From: Bacteroidales bacterium UBA6377
GTDB taxonomy: Bacteria; Bacteroidota; Bacteroidia; Bacteroidales; UBA932
DNA: 64,000 bases
Direction of reading: 5' to 3'
Assembly: GCA_002438805.1 (NCBI GenBank)
Contig: DJQV01000019.1
Location: 1 to 64,000, forward strand
Position numbers and translations under genes: made by a program. This document shows, one piece after another, positions 54,094-62,590 of this stretch. The notes beneath the pieces were generated by a model that had not been told where the DNA came from, made no database searches, and saw nothing but the letters and a program-made list of their open reading frames with translations. The first letter of the stretch is position 1, and each line of letters opens with the position of its first letter.

Positions 54094-55331
54094 TAAAAAT
54101 CCATAAGTTTTCTAATCAGCTTATATTTCAAATGATTATCTACCGATACTTTATTGATTCGATCACCAATATCCATTAACTTAAAGAAACAATCAATATC
54201 ATAATTATTATATGCCTTTTTAATTGCTGCCTCAATTTTTCCCATCACAAACGGCTCTGAGTGTCTTTGTTTTACATATGAATAGCACATGTATGCGCAT
54301 GTTTTATAATCATTTAAAATTCTACATATTAAATCATTGAACCCGTGTCCTAAATTTTTGTCATAATATCCAGGGGACACAACATCATAATTCTTGATTT
54401 CGGAAACAAGCACATAATCTTTTCTCTTTCCCACTTTGTATGTATGATCAAGAACACCTTCTACTATGACAGGTTTCCCCATCTTTGCAATATCCAACGC
54501 TGAAGTACCCATTGCAAGTCCTATGTCAACATTATCCACTATAAACTCCTTTAACTCTTCTCCAAACAATTTTCCTATAAAGACAACTTTGGTAACCATT
54601 TTTTCACACTTTTTTCGTAATGTCTTTTCCTTATTCCCCACTCCGACAATATATAATGTGATTTTATAACTACTTGACAGACTCTCAAGTTCGTTAAGAA
54701 AAGTTAATATTGTGTGATACTTATCGACATCCAAGCGCCCCAACCAAACAAAAGATAATTCTTTAAATCCAAAAGACTTATCTTTCATATCAGGAGCAAC
54801 GATATCATCAACTACTATAGGAAGATAGCATATTTTCCTTAAAGAAAAATTAAATACAGACGAATTCCAATAATAATTATTGTAATCCATATATCGTATA
54901 ATACCCTTTTCAGACAATTCTTTTAGTCCTTCTCCAATTCGCGTTCTTTTCCTCTCGCTAGCAGTAAATAACTGTTGTCTATGCAAATCCATATAACTAA
55001 CCAAGTTATATGGATTTATCGACCAAATTAAATACTTCAAACGTTCTGGTCTAACCAAATAATTATTTATAATAGGTATATAACTTAATGGTATTATAAC
55101 AATCGTATTTTCTTTTATATCAACGGCACAATTGTCCGTATACGATATATGATTGATACTCTCATTTTCGGAAACATACCTATACGCAAAACCATCATCA
55201 TAATCAACATAACTTACGTTATATCTTCCTAATCCAGCCAGATATCTTGCACATTTAAAAAATAACAGTTCTGCTCCGCCAGCCACCCTACTTGGATAGC
55301 AAAAAGCGACATCTAAAACACATCTTCCCAC
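54093..55331 (-). CDS. Glycosyltransferase (GT4-like)
   Basis: 412 aa from GTG 55331. FCYPSRVAGGAELLFFKCAR is the N-terminal glycine loop; FVWLGRLDVDKYHTILTFLN and NVDIGLAMGTSALDIAKMGKP belong to the donor domain. AT-rich like the polymerase. Upstream lie 152 nt of intergenic DNA with long G and C runs, which could influence its expression. Confidence 0.78.
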   Translation of the reverse strand: MGRCVLDVAFCYPSRVAGGAELLFFKCARYLAGLGRYNVSYVDYDDGFAYRYVSENESINHISYTDNCAVDIKENTIVIIPLSYIPIINNYLVRPERLKYLIWSINPYNLVSYMDLHRQQLFTASERKRTRIGEGLKELSEKGIIRYMDYNNYYWNSSVFNFSLRKICYLPIVVDDIVAPDMKDKSFGFKELSFVWLGRLDVDKYHTILTFLNELESLSSSYKITLYIVGVGNKEKTLRKKCEKMVTKVVFIGKLFGEELKEFIVDNVDIGLAMGTSALDIAKMGKPVIVEGVLDHTYKVGKRKDYVLVSEIKNYDVVSPGYYDKNLGHGFNDLICRILNDYKTCAYMCYSYVKQRHSEPFVMGKIEAAIKKAYNNYDIDCFFKLMDIGDRINKVSVDNHLKYKLIRKLMDF

Positions 55332-55386
55332 AACTACACTACATCCAATTTGGGACTTTACTATAAACTTAGCATATATGGCGTCC

Positions 55387-55469
55387 GGGGGGGGGGTCGC
55401 TTTCAGTATTATTTTTTGATTTTCTTGTTTCTCTACGCCGGCGACTATTAAACAGCGTCCCCCCCCCCC
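55387..55469. repeat. Paired G10 and C11 homopolymer tracts as an inverted repeat
   Basis: A run of ten G (55387-55396) followed by TCGCT, and a run of eleven C (55459-55469) preceded by AGCGT, face each other across 62 nt between wecB and the next glycosyltransferase. Read on one strand they can pair as a G/C stem of at least ten plus the flanking CGC. Long mononucleotide runs are hot spots for slippage. This 152-nt gap shows no open frame. Confidence 0.85.
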
Positions 55470-55483
55470 GCAAGTGCTTCTTA

Positions 55484-56656
55484 TTAAACTTCGTATCTAT
55501 CCACATCCTCCCCCTTTAGTGCCCTCACGATACGACTACAGGCCTTACCGTCACCATAGGGATTAACGGCCCTGCTCATCTTGTCGTAAAACTCTGGATC
55601 ATCAAGTAAAGCACTCACTTCATTCACAATCAAGTCGTGATTTGCCCCCACAAGGTGCACCGTACCACTTTTCAAAGCTTCCGGACGTTCGGTGGTATCA
55701 CGCATAACCAGCACTGGCTTACCTAAACCAGGTGCTTCTTCTTGAATGCCGCCAGAGTCTGTAAGTACAATGGTGCTCTTCTCCATCAGATATACAAACT
55801 CCAGATATTGCAGTGGCTCTATGAAGAAGAAATTGGGGCGAGTCAAATTATTACCAAACACTTCATGAATAGGCTTTCTCACATTGGGATTCAGATGCAT
55901 AGGATACACAAAATCCACATCGGGATACTTCTCAGAAAGATCCTTCATGGCCGTCACCATATTGATAAAACCATCGCCGAAATTCTCCCTCCTATGGCCA
56001 GTGATAAGTACTAACTTTTTTCCACCTTCCAAACGTGAAACATCGTAGCCTGCATTCTTCATCACAATAATCTGCTCGTTTGCCAAAGCTTTGTCGCTCT
56101 TAAGTTTGTCGACAACAATGTGCAGGGCATCAATAACTGTATTTCCGGTCACAAAGATTTGTCCATGCGCCTTCTCTTCCTGAAGATTCTTCTCACTAAG
56201 CGGAGTTGGAGCAAAGTTGTAGGTAGCAATGCGACTAGTAATCTGACGATTAATCTCCTCTGGCCAAGGGCTATATATGTTATTAGTACGTAGGCCAGCC
56301 TCAACATGCCCAACAGGAATATGCTGATAAAAAGCCGCCAAAGCAGCAGCCATGCTTGTAGTGGTATCTCCATGCACCAACACCACATCCGGCATGCACT
56401 TCCTAAACACGTCTCGAAGCCCTATCAAGACACGGGCAGTAATATCATACAAATCCTGCCCTTGTTTCATGATATTCAGATCATAGTCTGGCTCTATGTC
56501 AAATATAGCAAGCACCTGATCCAACATCTCACGATGTTGTCCAGTCACACAAACTATCGTCTCAAAATCTTCCGGGGACTTTTGTAATTCCTTAACTAGT
56601 GGACAAACTTTAATTGCCTCAGGCCGCGTCCCAAAAACCAGCATTACCTTCTTCAT
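55484..56656 (-). CDS. wecB: UDP-N-acetylglucosamine 2-epimerase (non-hydrolysing)
   Basis: 390 aa. KVMLVFGTRPEAIKVCPLVK at the start, VHGDTTTSMAAALAAFY, VGHVEAGLRT, LITGHRRENFGDG, and TDSGGIQEEAPGLGKPVLVM are all textbook WecB blocks with the catalytic Asp/Glu/His present. It makes UDP-ManNAc from UDP-GlcNAc. No wecC dehydrogenase is in the window. ATG 56656 gives the exact family start; the open frame to 56707 is rejected. Confidence 0.95.
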   Translation of the reverse strand: MKKVMLVFGTRPEAIKVCPLVKELQKSPEDFETIVCVTGQHREMLDQVLAIFDIEPDYDLNIMKQGQDLYDITARVLIGLRDVFRKCMPDVVLVHGDTTTSMAAALAAFYQHIPVGHVEAGLRTNNIYSPWPEEINRQITSRIATYNFAPTPLSEKNLQEEKAHGQIFVTGNTVIDALHIVVDKLKSDKALANEQIIVMKNAGYDVSRLEGGKKLVLITGHRRENFGDGFINMVTAMKDLSEKYPDVDFVYPMHLNPNVRKPIHEVFGNNLTRPNFFFIEPLQYLEFVYLMEKSTIVLTDSGGIQEEAPGLGKPVLVMRDTTERPEALKSGTVHLVGANHDLIVNEVSALLDDPEFYDKMSRAVNPYGDGKACSRIVRALKGEDVDRYEV

Positions 56657-56700
56657 CTTCTGTTGTTTCTTTAAATTTACTTTCCCATTTTTCTCCCTAC

Positions 56701-57843
56701 CTAACAATTAGTAGACGTTTTATAATAGAAGTCATTCAAATTATCCACAACCAAACTTGCATCCTCTATCCCAATCACCGGTCCCATCGGCAGACTCAGT
56801 TCCTCATTCGCAATCCGTTCCGTAACAGGAAGACTCAGTTGCGGAGTATTCCACGACTCCTTCGCGTAGCATTCCTGATGGTGAGACGGGATCGGGTAAT
56901 GAATCACCGTACCGATACCTTTCTCCGCAAGATAGTCATGGAGCGCATCACGTTTACCGCCGCCGACGAGGATCGGAAACAGATGATAGGCATTCTGCTC
57001 ATCTGGAAGCCTGTCCGGAAGTGTTATGAGCGGATTCTTGATGTTCTCATAATAGTAACGGGCAACCTCTTTCCTGTGACGGTTGTCCTCGTCAAGATAC
57101 TTGAGCTTGACATCAAGGACAGCTGCCTGAATCTCGTCCAAGCGGCTGTTGCGGCCTGCATACTTGAACACGTACTTCTTCTGGCTGCCATAATTGGCAA
57201 GAGCACGGACTGCGGCAGCAAGGTCGGGATCATTGGTCGTGACAGCACCGGCATCCCCAAGCGCACCGAGGTTCTTTCCAGGGTAGAACGAATGCCCGGC
57301 AGCATCGCCGAGAGAACCCGTCAGACGCCCTTCAGCAGTGCGACATCCATGAGCCTGGGCATTGTCCTCTATCAACTTCAGGTTGTACTTCTTGCAGATG
57401 TCAGCAATCTTCTGTGTCCATGCAAGCCTACCATACAGATGAACTATGGCAATCGCCTTTGTCTTTGGGGTTATCGCAGCCTCGATCAAGTCATCATCAA
57501 TCTCAAGAGTGTTCAACTTCGGCTCGACAAGGACAGGCTTCAGCCCGTTCTCCGTGATTGCTAGAATGGTGGCAATATAGGTGTTGGCAGGGACAATCAC
57601 CTCGTCCCCGGGCTGCATCACCCCAAGTTCAATGTACGCCCTGAAAATCCATATCAGAGCGTCAAGACCGTTGGCGCAGCCGACCGTGTACTTGGTTCCG
57701 ATATACTTCGAGTAGTCCTCCTCAAACTTTCCGTTCTCCTTGCCCTGGAGGTACCAGCCGCTGTTCACCACACGGCTCACCGCCTCATTGATCTCCGCGC
57801 CGTGAAGCGCGGTCACGTCCTTTAATGAAAGAAATGGTATCAT
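56701..57843 (-). CDS. DegT/DnrJ/EryC1 aminotransferase (FdtB/QdtB-like)
   Basis: 380 aa PLP enzyme. GDEVIVPANTYIATILAI, EDNAQAHGC (Asp contacting the pyridine N), SFYPGKNLGALGDAGAV with the Schiff-base Lys, and the GRNSRLDEIQAAVL block are intact. Together with the two FdtA/QdtA-like cupins and the hexapeptide acetyltransferase it forms the last steps to a dTDP-3-acetamido-3,6-dideoxyhexose (Fuc3NAc or Qui3NAc). rmlA/rmlB are not in the window, so dTDP-4-keto-6-deoxyglucose must come from elsewhere. 4-nt overlap with the acetyltransferase. Confidence 0.9.
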   Translation of the reverse strand: MIPFLSLKDVTALHGAEINEAVSRVVNSGWYLQGKENGKFEEDYSKYIGTKYTVGCANGLDALIWIFRAYIELGVMQPGDEVIVPANTYIATILAITENGLKPVLVEPKLNTLEIDDDLIEAAITPKTKAIAIVHLYGRLAWTQKIADICKKYNLKLIEDNAQAHGCRTAEGRLTGSLGDAAGHSFYPGKNLGALGDAGAVTTNDPDLAAAVRALANYGSQKKYVFKYAGRNSRLDEIQAAVLDVKLKYLDEDNRHRKEVARYYYENIKNPLITLPDRLPDEQNAYHLFPILVGGGKRDALHDYLAEKGIGTVIHYPIPSHHQECYAKESWNTPQLSLPVTERIANEELSLPMGPVIGIEDASLVVDNLNDFYYKTSTNC

Positions 57844-58301
57844 AAATCACTGATTTTTTTAATGAATCTTGCCGGATTACCTACCCATACCTCGTATGCA
57901 GGAACATCCTTTACGACAACACTGCCCGCCCCCACCATTGAGTGTTCACCTATGGTAAGGCCCGGTAATATGGTTGCACCTGCACCAATACTCGCTCCAT
58001 TACATACTTTCGTTTTCAGGCATGTCCATTCCGAACAATGCGAATGAGGATATTTGTCATTGGTGAAAGTCACATTAGCCCCAATAAAAACATCATCTTC
58101 CAACTCTATATTGTCCCAGATTTGAACGCCACACTTTATCGTGCATCTGTTCCCAATAACGGCTTCATTTTCGATAAGGCAATGGGAACATATATTGCAG
58201 TCCTCTCCAATCCTCGCCTTCGGCAGTATCACACAGAACTGCCATATCCTTGTACTTTCCGGAATCGCAACAGATTGACAATCAGCTAACGGATGAATCA
58301 T
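57840..58301 (-). CDS. Hexapeptide N-acetyltransferase (FdtC/QdtC/WbbJ-like)
   Basis: 153 aa left-handed beta-helix: ILPKARIGEDCNICSHCLIE, IGNRCTIKCGVQIWDNIELE, GASIGAGATILPGLTIGEHS and the KDVPAYEVWVGNPARF end. FTNDKYPHS carries the usual substrate-loop residues. It would acetylate the 3-amino sugar from the aminotransferase encoded next. 4-nt ATGA overlaps with both neighbours. Confidence 0.87.
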   Translation of the reverse strand: MIHPLADCQSVAIPESTRIWQFCVILPKARIGEDCNICSHCLIENEAVIGNRCTIKCGVQIWDNIELEDDVFIGANVTFTNDKYPHSHCSEWTCLKTKVCNGASIGAGATILPGLTIGEHSMVGAGSVVVKDVPAYEVWVGNPARFIKKISDL

Positions 58302-58723
58302 TTGTTTTTCTCTCTGAATGTTAAAAATTCATTATAATCTCTTATATAGTCCTCTTTCTTGTATACATCCGAAGCCAATACCATACACACCGCTCCCGAT
58401 GAAAAATCCTCGAGATCTCTCCACAGGCCCGGCCTGACATACAAGCCCTGATAGGGGCGGTTCAGAAAGAAGCTTCTCTTTATCTTCCCGTCATCCAACG
58501 TCACACGGAAAGAACCGGAGGCCGCTATAATAAGCTGGCTCAATTCCCTGTGGGCATGGGAGCCGCGAGACTCCCCTCCCGGGACATCATACAGATAGTA
58601 AACCCGTTTGACATCAAACGGCAGCGTGTCTTCATTCTGTACGACCGACAGGTTTCCCTTCCGGTCGCTATGGTGTCTGTCCAGCTCTATCATAGAGCAG
58701 TCGAAAACGCTATATTTCCACAT
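58298..58723 (-). CDS. WxcM/FdtA-like cupin 3,4-ketoisomerase (HAH form)
   Basis: 141 aa cupin. YLYDVPGGESRGSHAHREL carries the two catalytic His of FdtA/QdtA (SHAH), followed by GSFRVTLDDG and LYVRPGLWRDLEDFSSGAV. FdtA converts dTDP-4-keto-6-deoxyglucose to the 3-keto sugar used by the aminotransferase. This copy keeps the normal His-x-His pair and is the better candidate for the active isomerase. 14-nt overlap with its paralogue upstream. Confidence 0.85.
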   Translation of the reverse strand: MWKYSVFDCSMIELDRHHSDRKGNLSVVQNEDTLPFDVKRVYYLYDVPGGESRGSHAHRELSQLIIAASGSFRVTLDDGKIKRSFFLNRPYQGLYVRPGLWRDLEDFSSGAVCMVLASDVYKKEDYIRDYNEFLTFREKNK

Positions 58724-59120
58724 TCTTCCTCAATTTCAAATACTGTTCATAGTCAAGGATATAATCTTCCCTGTCATATTTCGTGGAGGCGAATTCAAGA
58801 GCCAGAGAATTGGTTGAGAAGTTGTTCATCTCACGCCACAGGCCTCTCGGCACATACAGGCCGAAATATGACCTGTTAAGCGTAAACACCTTCCTGCTGA
58901 AACCGTCATCCACAACGACATCAAAGCTTCCCGACAGAGCTATTATGAACTCTTCCGTTGACTTGTAGGCATGTCCCCCACGGCATTCCCCTCCCGGGAC
59001 GTCATAGATCCAATATGTCCGCCTTATCTCAAACGGAATCTGATTGTTCTCCTCAGCAAAAGAAAGGTTGCCGCGAGCATCAAGAAACTTCGGCAACTCT
59101 ATTAATTTTGGCTTGTCCAT
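58710..59120 (-). CDS. WxcM/FdtA-like cupin paralogue (HAY form)
   Basis: 136 aa cupin, parallel in layout to the next gene: YWIYDVPGGECRGGHAYKST, GSFDVVVDDG, LYVPRGLWREMNNFSTNSLA. The second catalytic His of FdtA is Tyr here. It may make the epimeric product, be a structural partner, or be a non-catalytic copy. It follows the flippase gene by 9 nt. Confidence 0.82.
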   Translation of the reverse strand: MDKPKLIELPKFLDARGNLSFAEENNQIPFEIRRTYWIYDVPGGECRGGHAYKSTEEFIIALSGSFDVVVDDGFSRKVFTLNRSYFGLYVPRGLWREMNNFSTNSLALEFASTKYDREDYILDYEQYLKLRKNVEI

Positions 59121-59129
59121 TATACTGAA

Positions 59130-60431
59130 TTAAACTGGTTTCCGGCAGAACACTATATCCCTGAAAGCTATCACCATCGCGATGAAATAAATGATATAGT
59201 TTATCATATATCCGATGTTCAATCCAACCACACCAATCCTCCGGACCAGCACATAGCTGATTCCCAACATCAGGAAGCCGAAGCCCACCTCCGTCCCGAT
59301 GAACAGTTTCGTGCGCGCCTTAGCAAGCATCAGGAATGCCAGAAGCCAAGACATCATCTTGAAGAAATCCCCTATCAGCTGCCACAGGAACAGACCTTCC
59401 ATCGGGTAGAACTCAGGAGTGAACAACAGCCAGACAATCACATGCTTCAATGCGTAAATCGCCACGGAACACACAAGAAGCAGAGGAACGATCAACTTAT
59501 AACATTTCAGGATCTCACACTTCAGTGCCCATTTCTCATGCAGTTCACTCAACCGGGGCAGGACGTACACGGTAAGGGATGTGGTTATTACAGAAAGATA
59601 TATGTTGCTTATCCGGTTAACCCCCTCCCACCAGCCGGCCTCTGTGGCTGATATCTCGCTAATCACATAGCCCCTCAGAATCATCTGCGTCACAGGAACT
59701 ATGCTCAAACTTGTCAGCCCCATCAAGGTGTATTGCAGGTACTGCCTTATTATCGTCCTGTCATACTTGGCGAAGAAATACTCCCGCCTGAACCACGGAC
59801 ATTTACGGCATTGGAATATCGTCACGAACAGCACCACGCTCTGGAAAGTGACAGCACTTATCATGGAGCCCTTCAGTCCCCACAACAGGCACAACGTGAC
59901 ACTGAAAACCAGCCCGACAATTGAGGACGAGATGTTTATCGCCACATATTTCTTGAACTCCTTGAAACCGTTGAGAATATTGATCAGCAGCGTATTCAGA
60001 GTGAACAAGAAGATGGTGCAGCCTAAGACGATGAAGACGTATCCATATTCGTCCGACAGCATCACCTTGCGGCTCAGGAGATTGTGACCGAAGATGCATA
60101 CAAGGGATATTATCGTCGTGAAGAACGCCGATATCTTCAGCGCATTGCTTATATAGCCCTTTACCTTCCCGTCATCCTCCTTGTTTTCGGCAAGATACTT
60201 GGTGACACCGTTGCCGACACCTCCTGCCGCAAGGCCCTGCAGCATCGAGTTAAGGTTATTCAGCTGCCCCAGTATCGCCACGCCGGACGGCCCGATAATG
60301 CCCGCCACCACTTTCGTGCTGACAAGCCCCGTGCACATCCTCACGAGAGTACTGACAGCGTTGAGGCTGAAGACCTTTACGATGCTCGCCTGAGAGACTC
60401 TTTTAAAAAAGGTCTTAATCTTTTCCAGCAC
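59130..60431 (-). CDS. Wzx-like polysaccharide flippase
   Basis: 433 aa from GTG 60431, with about twelve to fourteen helices. FSLNAVSTLVRMCTGLVSTK, GPSGVAILGQLNNLNSMLQG, and GWWEGVNRISNIYLSVITTS are typical of the MATE-related MurJ/Wzx O-antigen translocases of the WzxE type. It moves lipid-linked repeat units across the inner membrane. The open frame reaches 60590, but the extra residues are not hydrophobic and cover the candidate ncRNA; GTG 60431 gives the expected N-terminus (LEKIKTFFKRVSQASIVKVF). Confidence 0.87.
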   Translation of the reverse strand: MLEKIKTFFKRVSQASIVKVFSLNAVSTLVRMCTGLVSTKVVAGIIGPSGVAILGQLNNLNSMLQGLAAGGVGNGVTKYLAENKEDDGKVKGYISNALKISAFFTTIISLVCIFGHNLLSRKVMLSDEYGYVFIVLGCTIFLFTLNTLLINILNGFKEFKKYVAINISSSIVGLVFSVTLCLLWGLKGSMISAVTFQSVVLFVTIFQCRKCPWFRREYFFAKYDRTIIRQYLQYTLMGLTSLSIVPVTQMILRGYVISEISATEAGWWEGVNRISNIYLSVITTSLTVYVLPRLSELHEKWALKCEILKCYKLIVPLLLVCSVAIYALKHVIVWLLFTPEFYPMEGLFLWQLIGDFFKMMSWLLAFLMLAKARTKLFIGTEVGFGFLMLGISYVLVRRIGVVGLNIGYMINYIIYFIAMVIAFRDIVFCRKPV

Positions 60432-60449
60432 AAAAGAATGTATTTCGAA

Positions 60450-60682
60450 TTCAGTTAAACTAAAAAAGAGAACCAAGACAAACCTCTGGGTATCATTAGT
60501 GTGTGGAGTGAATTCCTCGAACGCTTTCAGTGGTAGGCCCTGCACTAGTGCTTTTTTGCAACCTTTGTAAATTTGGCTACATGCCACCATCTACACCGTC
60601 CGTATATTCTGGTGTTTCGTCTTCTTTACTTCAGCCTATGCACCAGACTGTCTCTTCGGGTCTACCTCAGTTCTCTATTTCA
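60450..60682 (-). ncRNA. Candidate DRT3-associated non-coding RNA
   Basis: About 230 nt immediately after drt3b and before the flippase, without a credible gene. Read in the drt direction it holds a 7-bp stem TCTGGTG/CACCAGA (arms 60647-60641 and 60614-60608, 26-nt loop), a GCACTAGTGC palindrome (60551-60542), then the tract ACACAC (60504-60499) in an unpaired-looking context, and a T6 run around 60467-60462 that could end transcription. DRT type 3 systems carry an ncRNA, and an AC-rich template has been described for it as I recall. Boundaries are estimates. Confidence 0.5.
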
Positions 60683-62590
60683 TTATTCGTAAGGTGAGTT
60701 ATATTCTTTCTTTCTCAAGAATTCAGCCAATGAATGCCCCTTGTCCCAATCAAAGAACCACCGCCCAGGTTTTGCCATCTCTGCTCTTTTCTTCCCTGCA
60801 TTACCCACACTAACCATACAGCATTGTATCAGAACCTTATTGCATGTTGACTTTTTCACGTAAGGACAGGTCATCAAATCAAACAACAGATAGGCCATCT
60901 CTGCCTGTCTAAGAACTTCTGGGCTCGACAGGCGTCGCTCAACATCTTGTTCTATTCCTCTCCTAATATAATCATATGTTGGATCTTTCTCTATTATGTA
61001 CAACAGAGTACATATCTGGAAATAGTTCAACTTGGCGTAACCCTTGGCATCCTTCACGTCAATACGGAATATTTTTTCTATCTGACTTACTGGTATCTTG
61101 AAACCTATTAGACGATTAAGGGTGGTAAGCAGGTTCAAGGCCTCCATATTGGTGGTCGTTTCTGGCAGGTCTGCCTGATAGATGTCCATCACTCTTTTTG
61201 CCTCACGTCTTATCCTATTCATAAGTTCCTGCTTCACCATTACATCCTGATTCTTGTCCGACCACCGTACCAGACATTCCAATATCGAGCACAGCCTATA
61301 AGAGGCCGTCGTATGCATGTCAAGCGAAAAGATAAAGAAAGCTATGTCCGCATATGTCACAAGCAATCCTTGCGAGGGCACTCGCATCATCTCGCTTCTT
61401 ATCTGTCTCAATAACAGCGACAAAGTATACTTGTTCAATGCTCCATATTCCAAATTGAATTGATGTGTGATAGAGCGGAATTGCTTAGAAAAACGGCTGA
61501 ACACAGACATATCTTTCTTTATGTCCTTAGCATAGTTTCCATCATTCCCCATATTCAAGTACTCCCCTTTGAACTCTGCCAACATCTTGTTCACCATCCG
61601 CTTCGCATCGCTCACACCAGAAGTGAAAGGCCTTCGAAAAAACTCCAACTTACTCTTATTGATATCCAGCTTGTAGAACGACAACTGTTCCACATATGCC
61701 GACTTGATGTCGTCAAGAATATCTCGCGATCTTGCATATACATACGAATCATCCACATAACGCCTTATCTCATAATCTAGACCAAGGCTGTAACCTTTCT
61801 TTTTCAGTAGACCTAGAACGGCGATGTCAATGGCTTGCATAATAATCTCTGCGAAGATACGTGATATTTCAGGACCAACGATGATACCATTAGTCTCATT
61901 GTAATTCGTGTGCTGCATCAGTTTGTCAAAAGCACTCTCAAAGGAGTCTCGGCCAACATTATCCTTTGCCACAGTCTTCCCTTTCACGGCCCATGCCAAC
62001 GAATGTGTGTAAATATGGTAGAAACATCCTGTGATATCTATTACCATCATCAACGGATATTTCTGTTCTAAACGCAGGTTGTCACCGCTCTCAAAGAACT
62101 TGTACACCAAATCATACTTCTTATAGCTAAAATAAGAACGGTAGAAATTCTCCGCCTCGTTCTTTGCCATTTCCACAGACCTTTCCTGCAAATCATCAGT
62201 TCCAGTTTCATCTTCATCCATTTGGAGAAACACGCACTTAGCTTTTTTGTTTATATACCTGATTGAGTACGGGCTTTGTGCACATAGGCTCAGCATATAG
62301 TCGTCATATTTGGCATACAGTTCTACGCAGTCCAACTGCGATAGCGGGTGCATTAAGCTCATCTTCCGGCTGCGTTCACCACCCACTCGCCTAACATCAT
62401 AGTCGAAAGGAATCGTCCAGCAACCTTGCTTCACGCCACCAGAGAACACATTAACAAATAATCCGCGCAACTTTTCGTCCTGCATATTCCGATAGAAACC
62501 TTCATTGTTCAGAAGAAGCGGCAGTTCGTAAGGCAGAACTTCGGTAAGTAGAACCCTATATTTGTTGTTCAAGTCTGTTAATGATTTCAT
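60683..62590 (-). CDS. drt3b: Drt3b-like reverse transcriptase (DRT type 3, UG8)
   Basis: 635 aa. RT core in the first half: LMMVIDITGCFYHIYTHSLA with catalytic Asp185, NGIIVGPEISRIFAEIIMQA, and the active-site YVDD at 278-281 (RRYVDDSYVYA). The C-terminal 300 residues are an all-helical extension, as in Abi-type defence RTs. No maturase, endonuclease or integrase part. ATG 62590 forms an ATGA overlap with the upstream RT gene, so the pair is one operon. Size and pairing match Drt3b. Base composition is AT-richer than the core. Confidence 0.8.
   Translation of the reverse strand: MKSLTDLNNKYRVLLTEVLPYELPLLLNNEGFYRNMQDEKLRGLFVNVFSGGVKQGCWTIPFDYDVRRVGGERSRKMSLMHPLSQLDCVELYAKYDDYMLSLCAQSPYSIRYINKKAKCVFLQMDEDETGTDDLQERSVEMAKNEAENFYRSYFSYKKYDLVYKFFESGDNLRLEQKYPLMMVIDITGCFYHIYTHSLAWAVKGKTVAKDNVGRDSFESAFDKLMQHTNYNETNGIIVGPEISRIFAEIIMQAIDIAVLGLLKKKGYSLGLDYEIRRYVDDSYVYARSRDILDDIKSAYVEQLSFYKLDINKSKLEFFRRPFTSGVSDAKRMVNKMLAEFKGEYLNMGNDGNYAKDIKKDMSVFSRFSKQFRSITHQFNLEYGALNKYTLSLLLRQIRSEMMRVPSQGLLVTYADIAFFIFSLDMHTTASYRLCSILECLVRWSDKNQDVMVKQELMNRIRREAKRVMDIYQADLPETTTNMEALNLLTTLNRLIGFKIPVSQIEKIFRIDVKDAKGYAKLNYFQICTLLYIIEKDPTYDYIRRGIEQDVERRLSSPEVLRQAEMAYLLFDLMTCPYVKKSTCNKVLIQCCMVSVGNAGKKRAEMAKPGRWFFDWDKGHSLAEFLRKKEYNSPYE

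Noticed and set aside
60432..60590. N-terminal extension of the flippase frame
   Set aside because: Not membrane-like, extends over the candidate ncRNA, and GTG 60431 gives the expected Wzx N-terminus.
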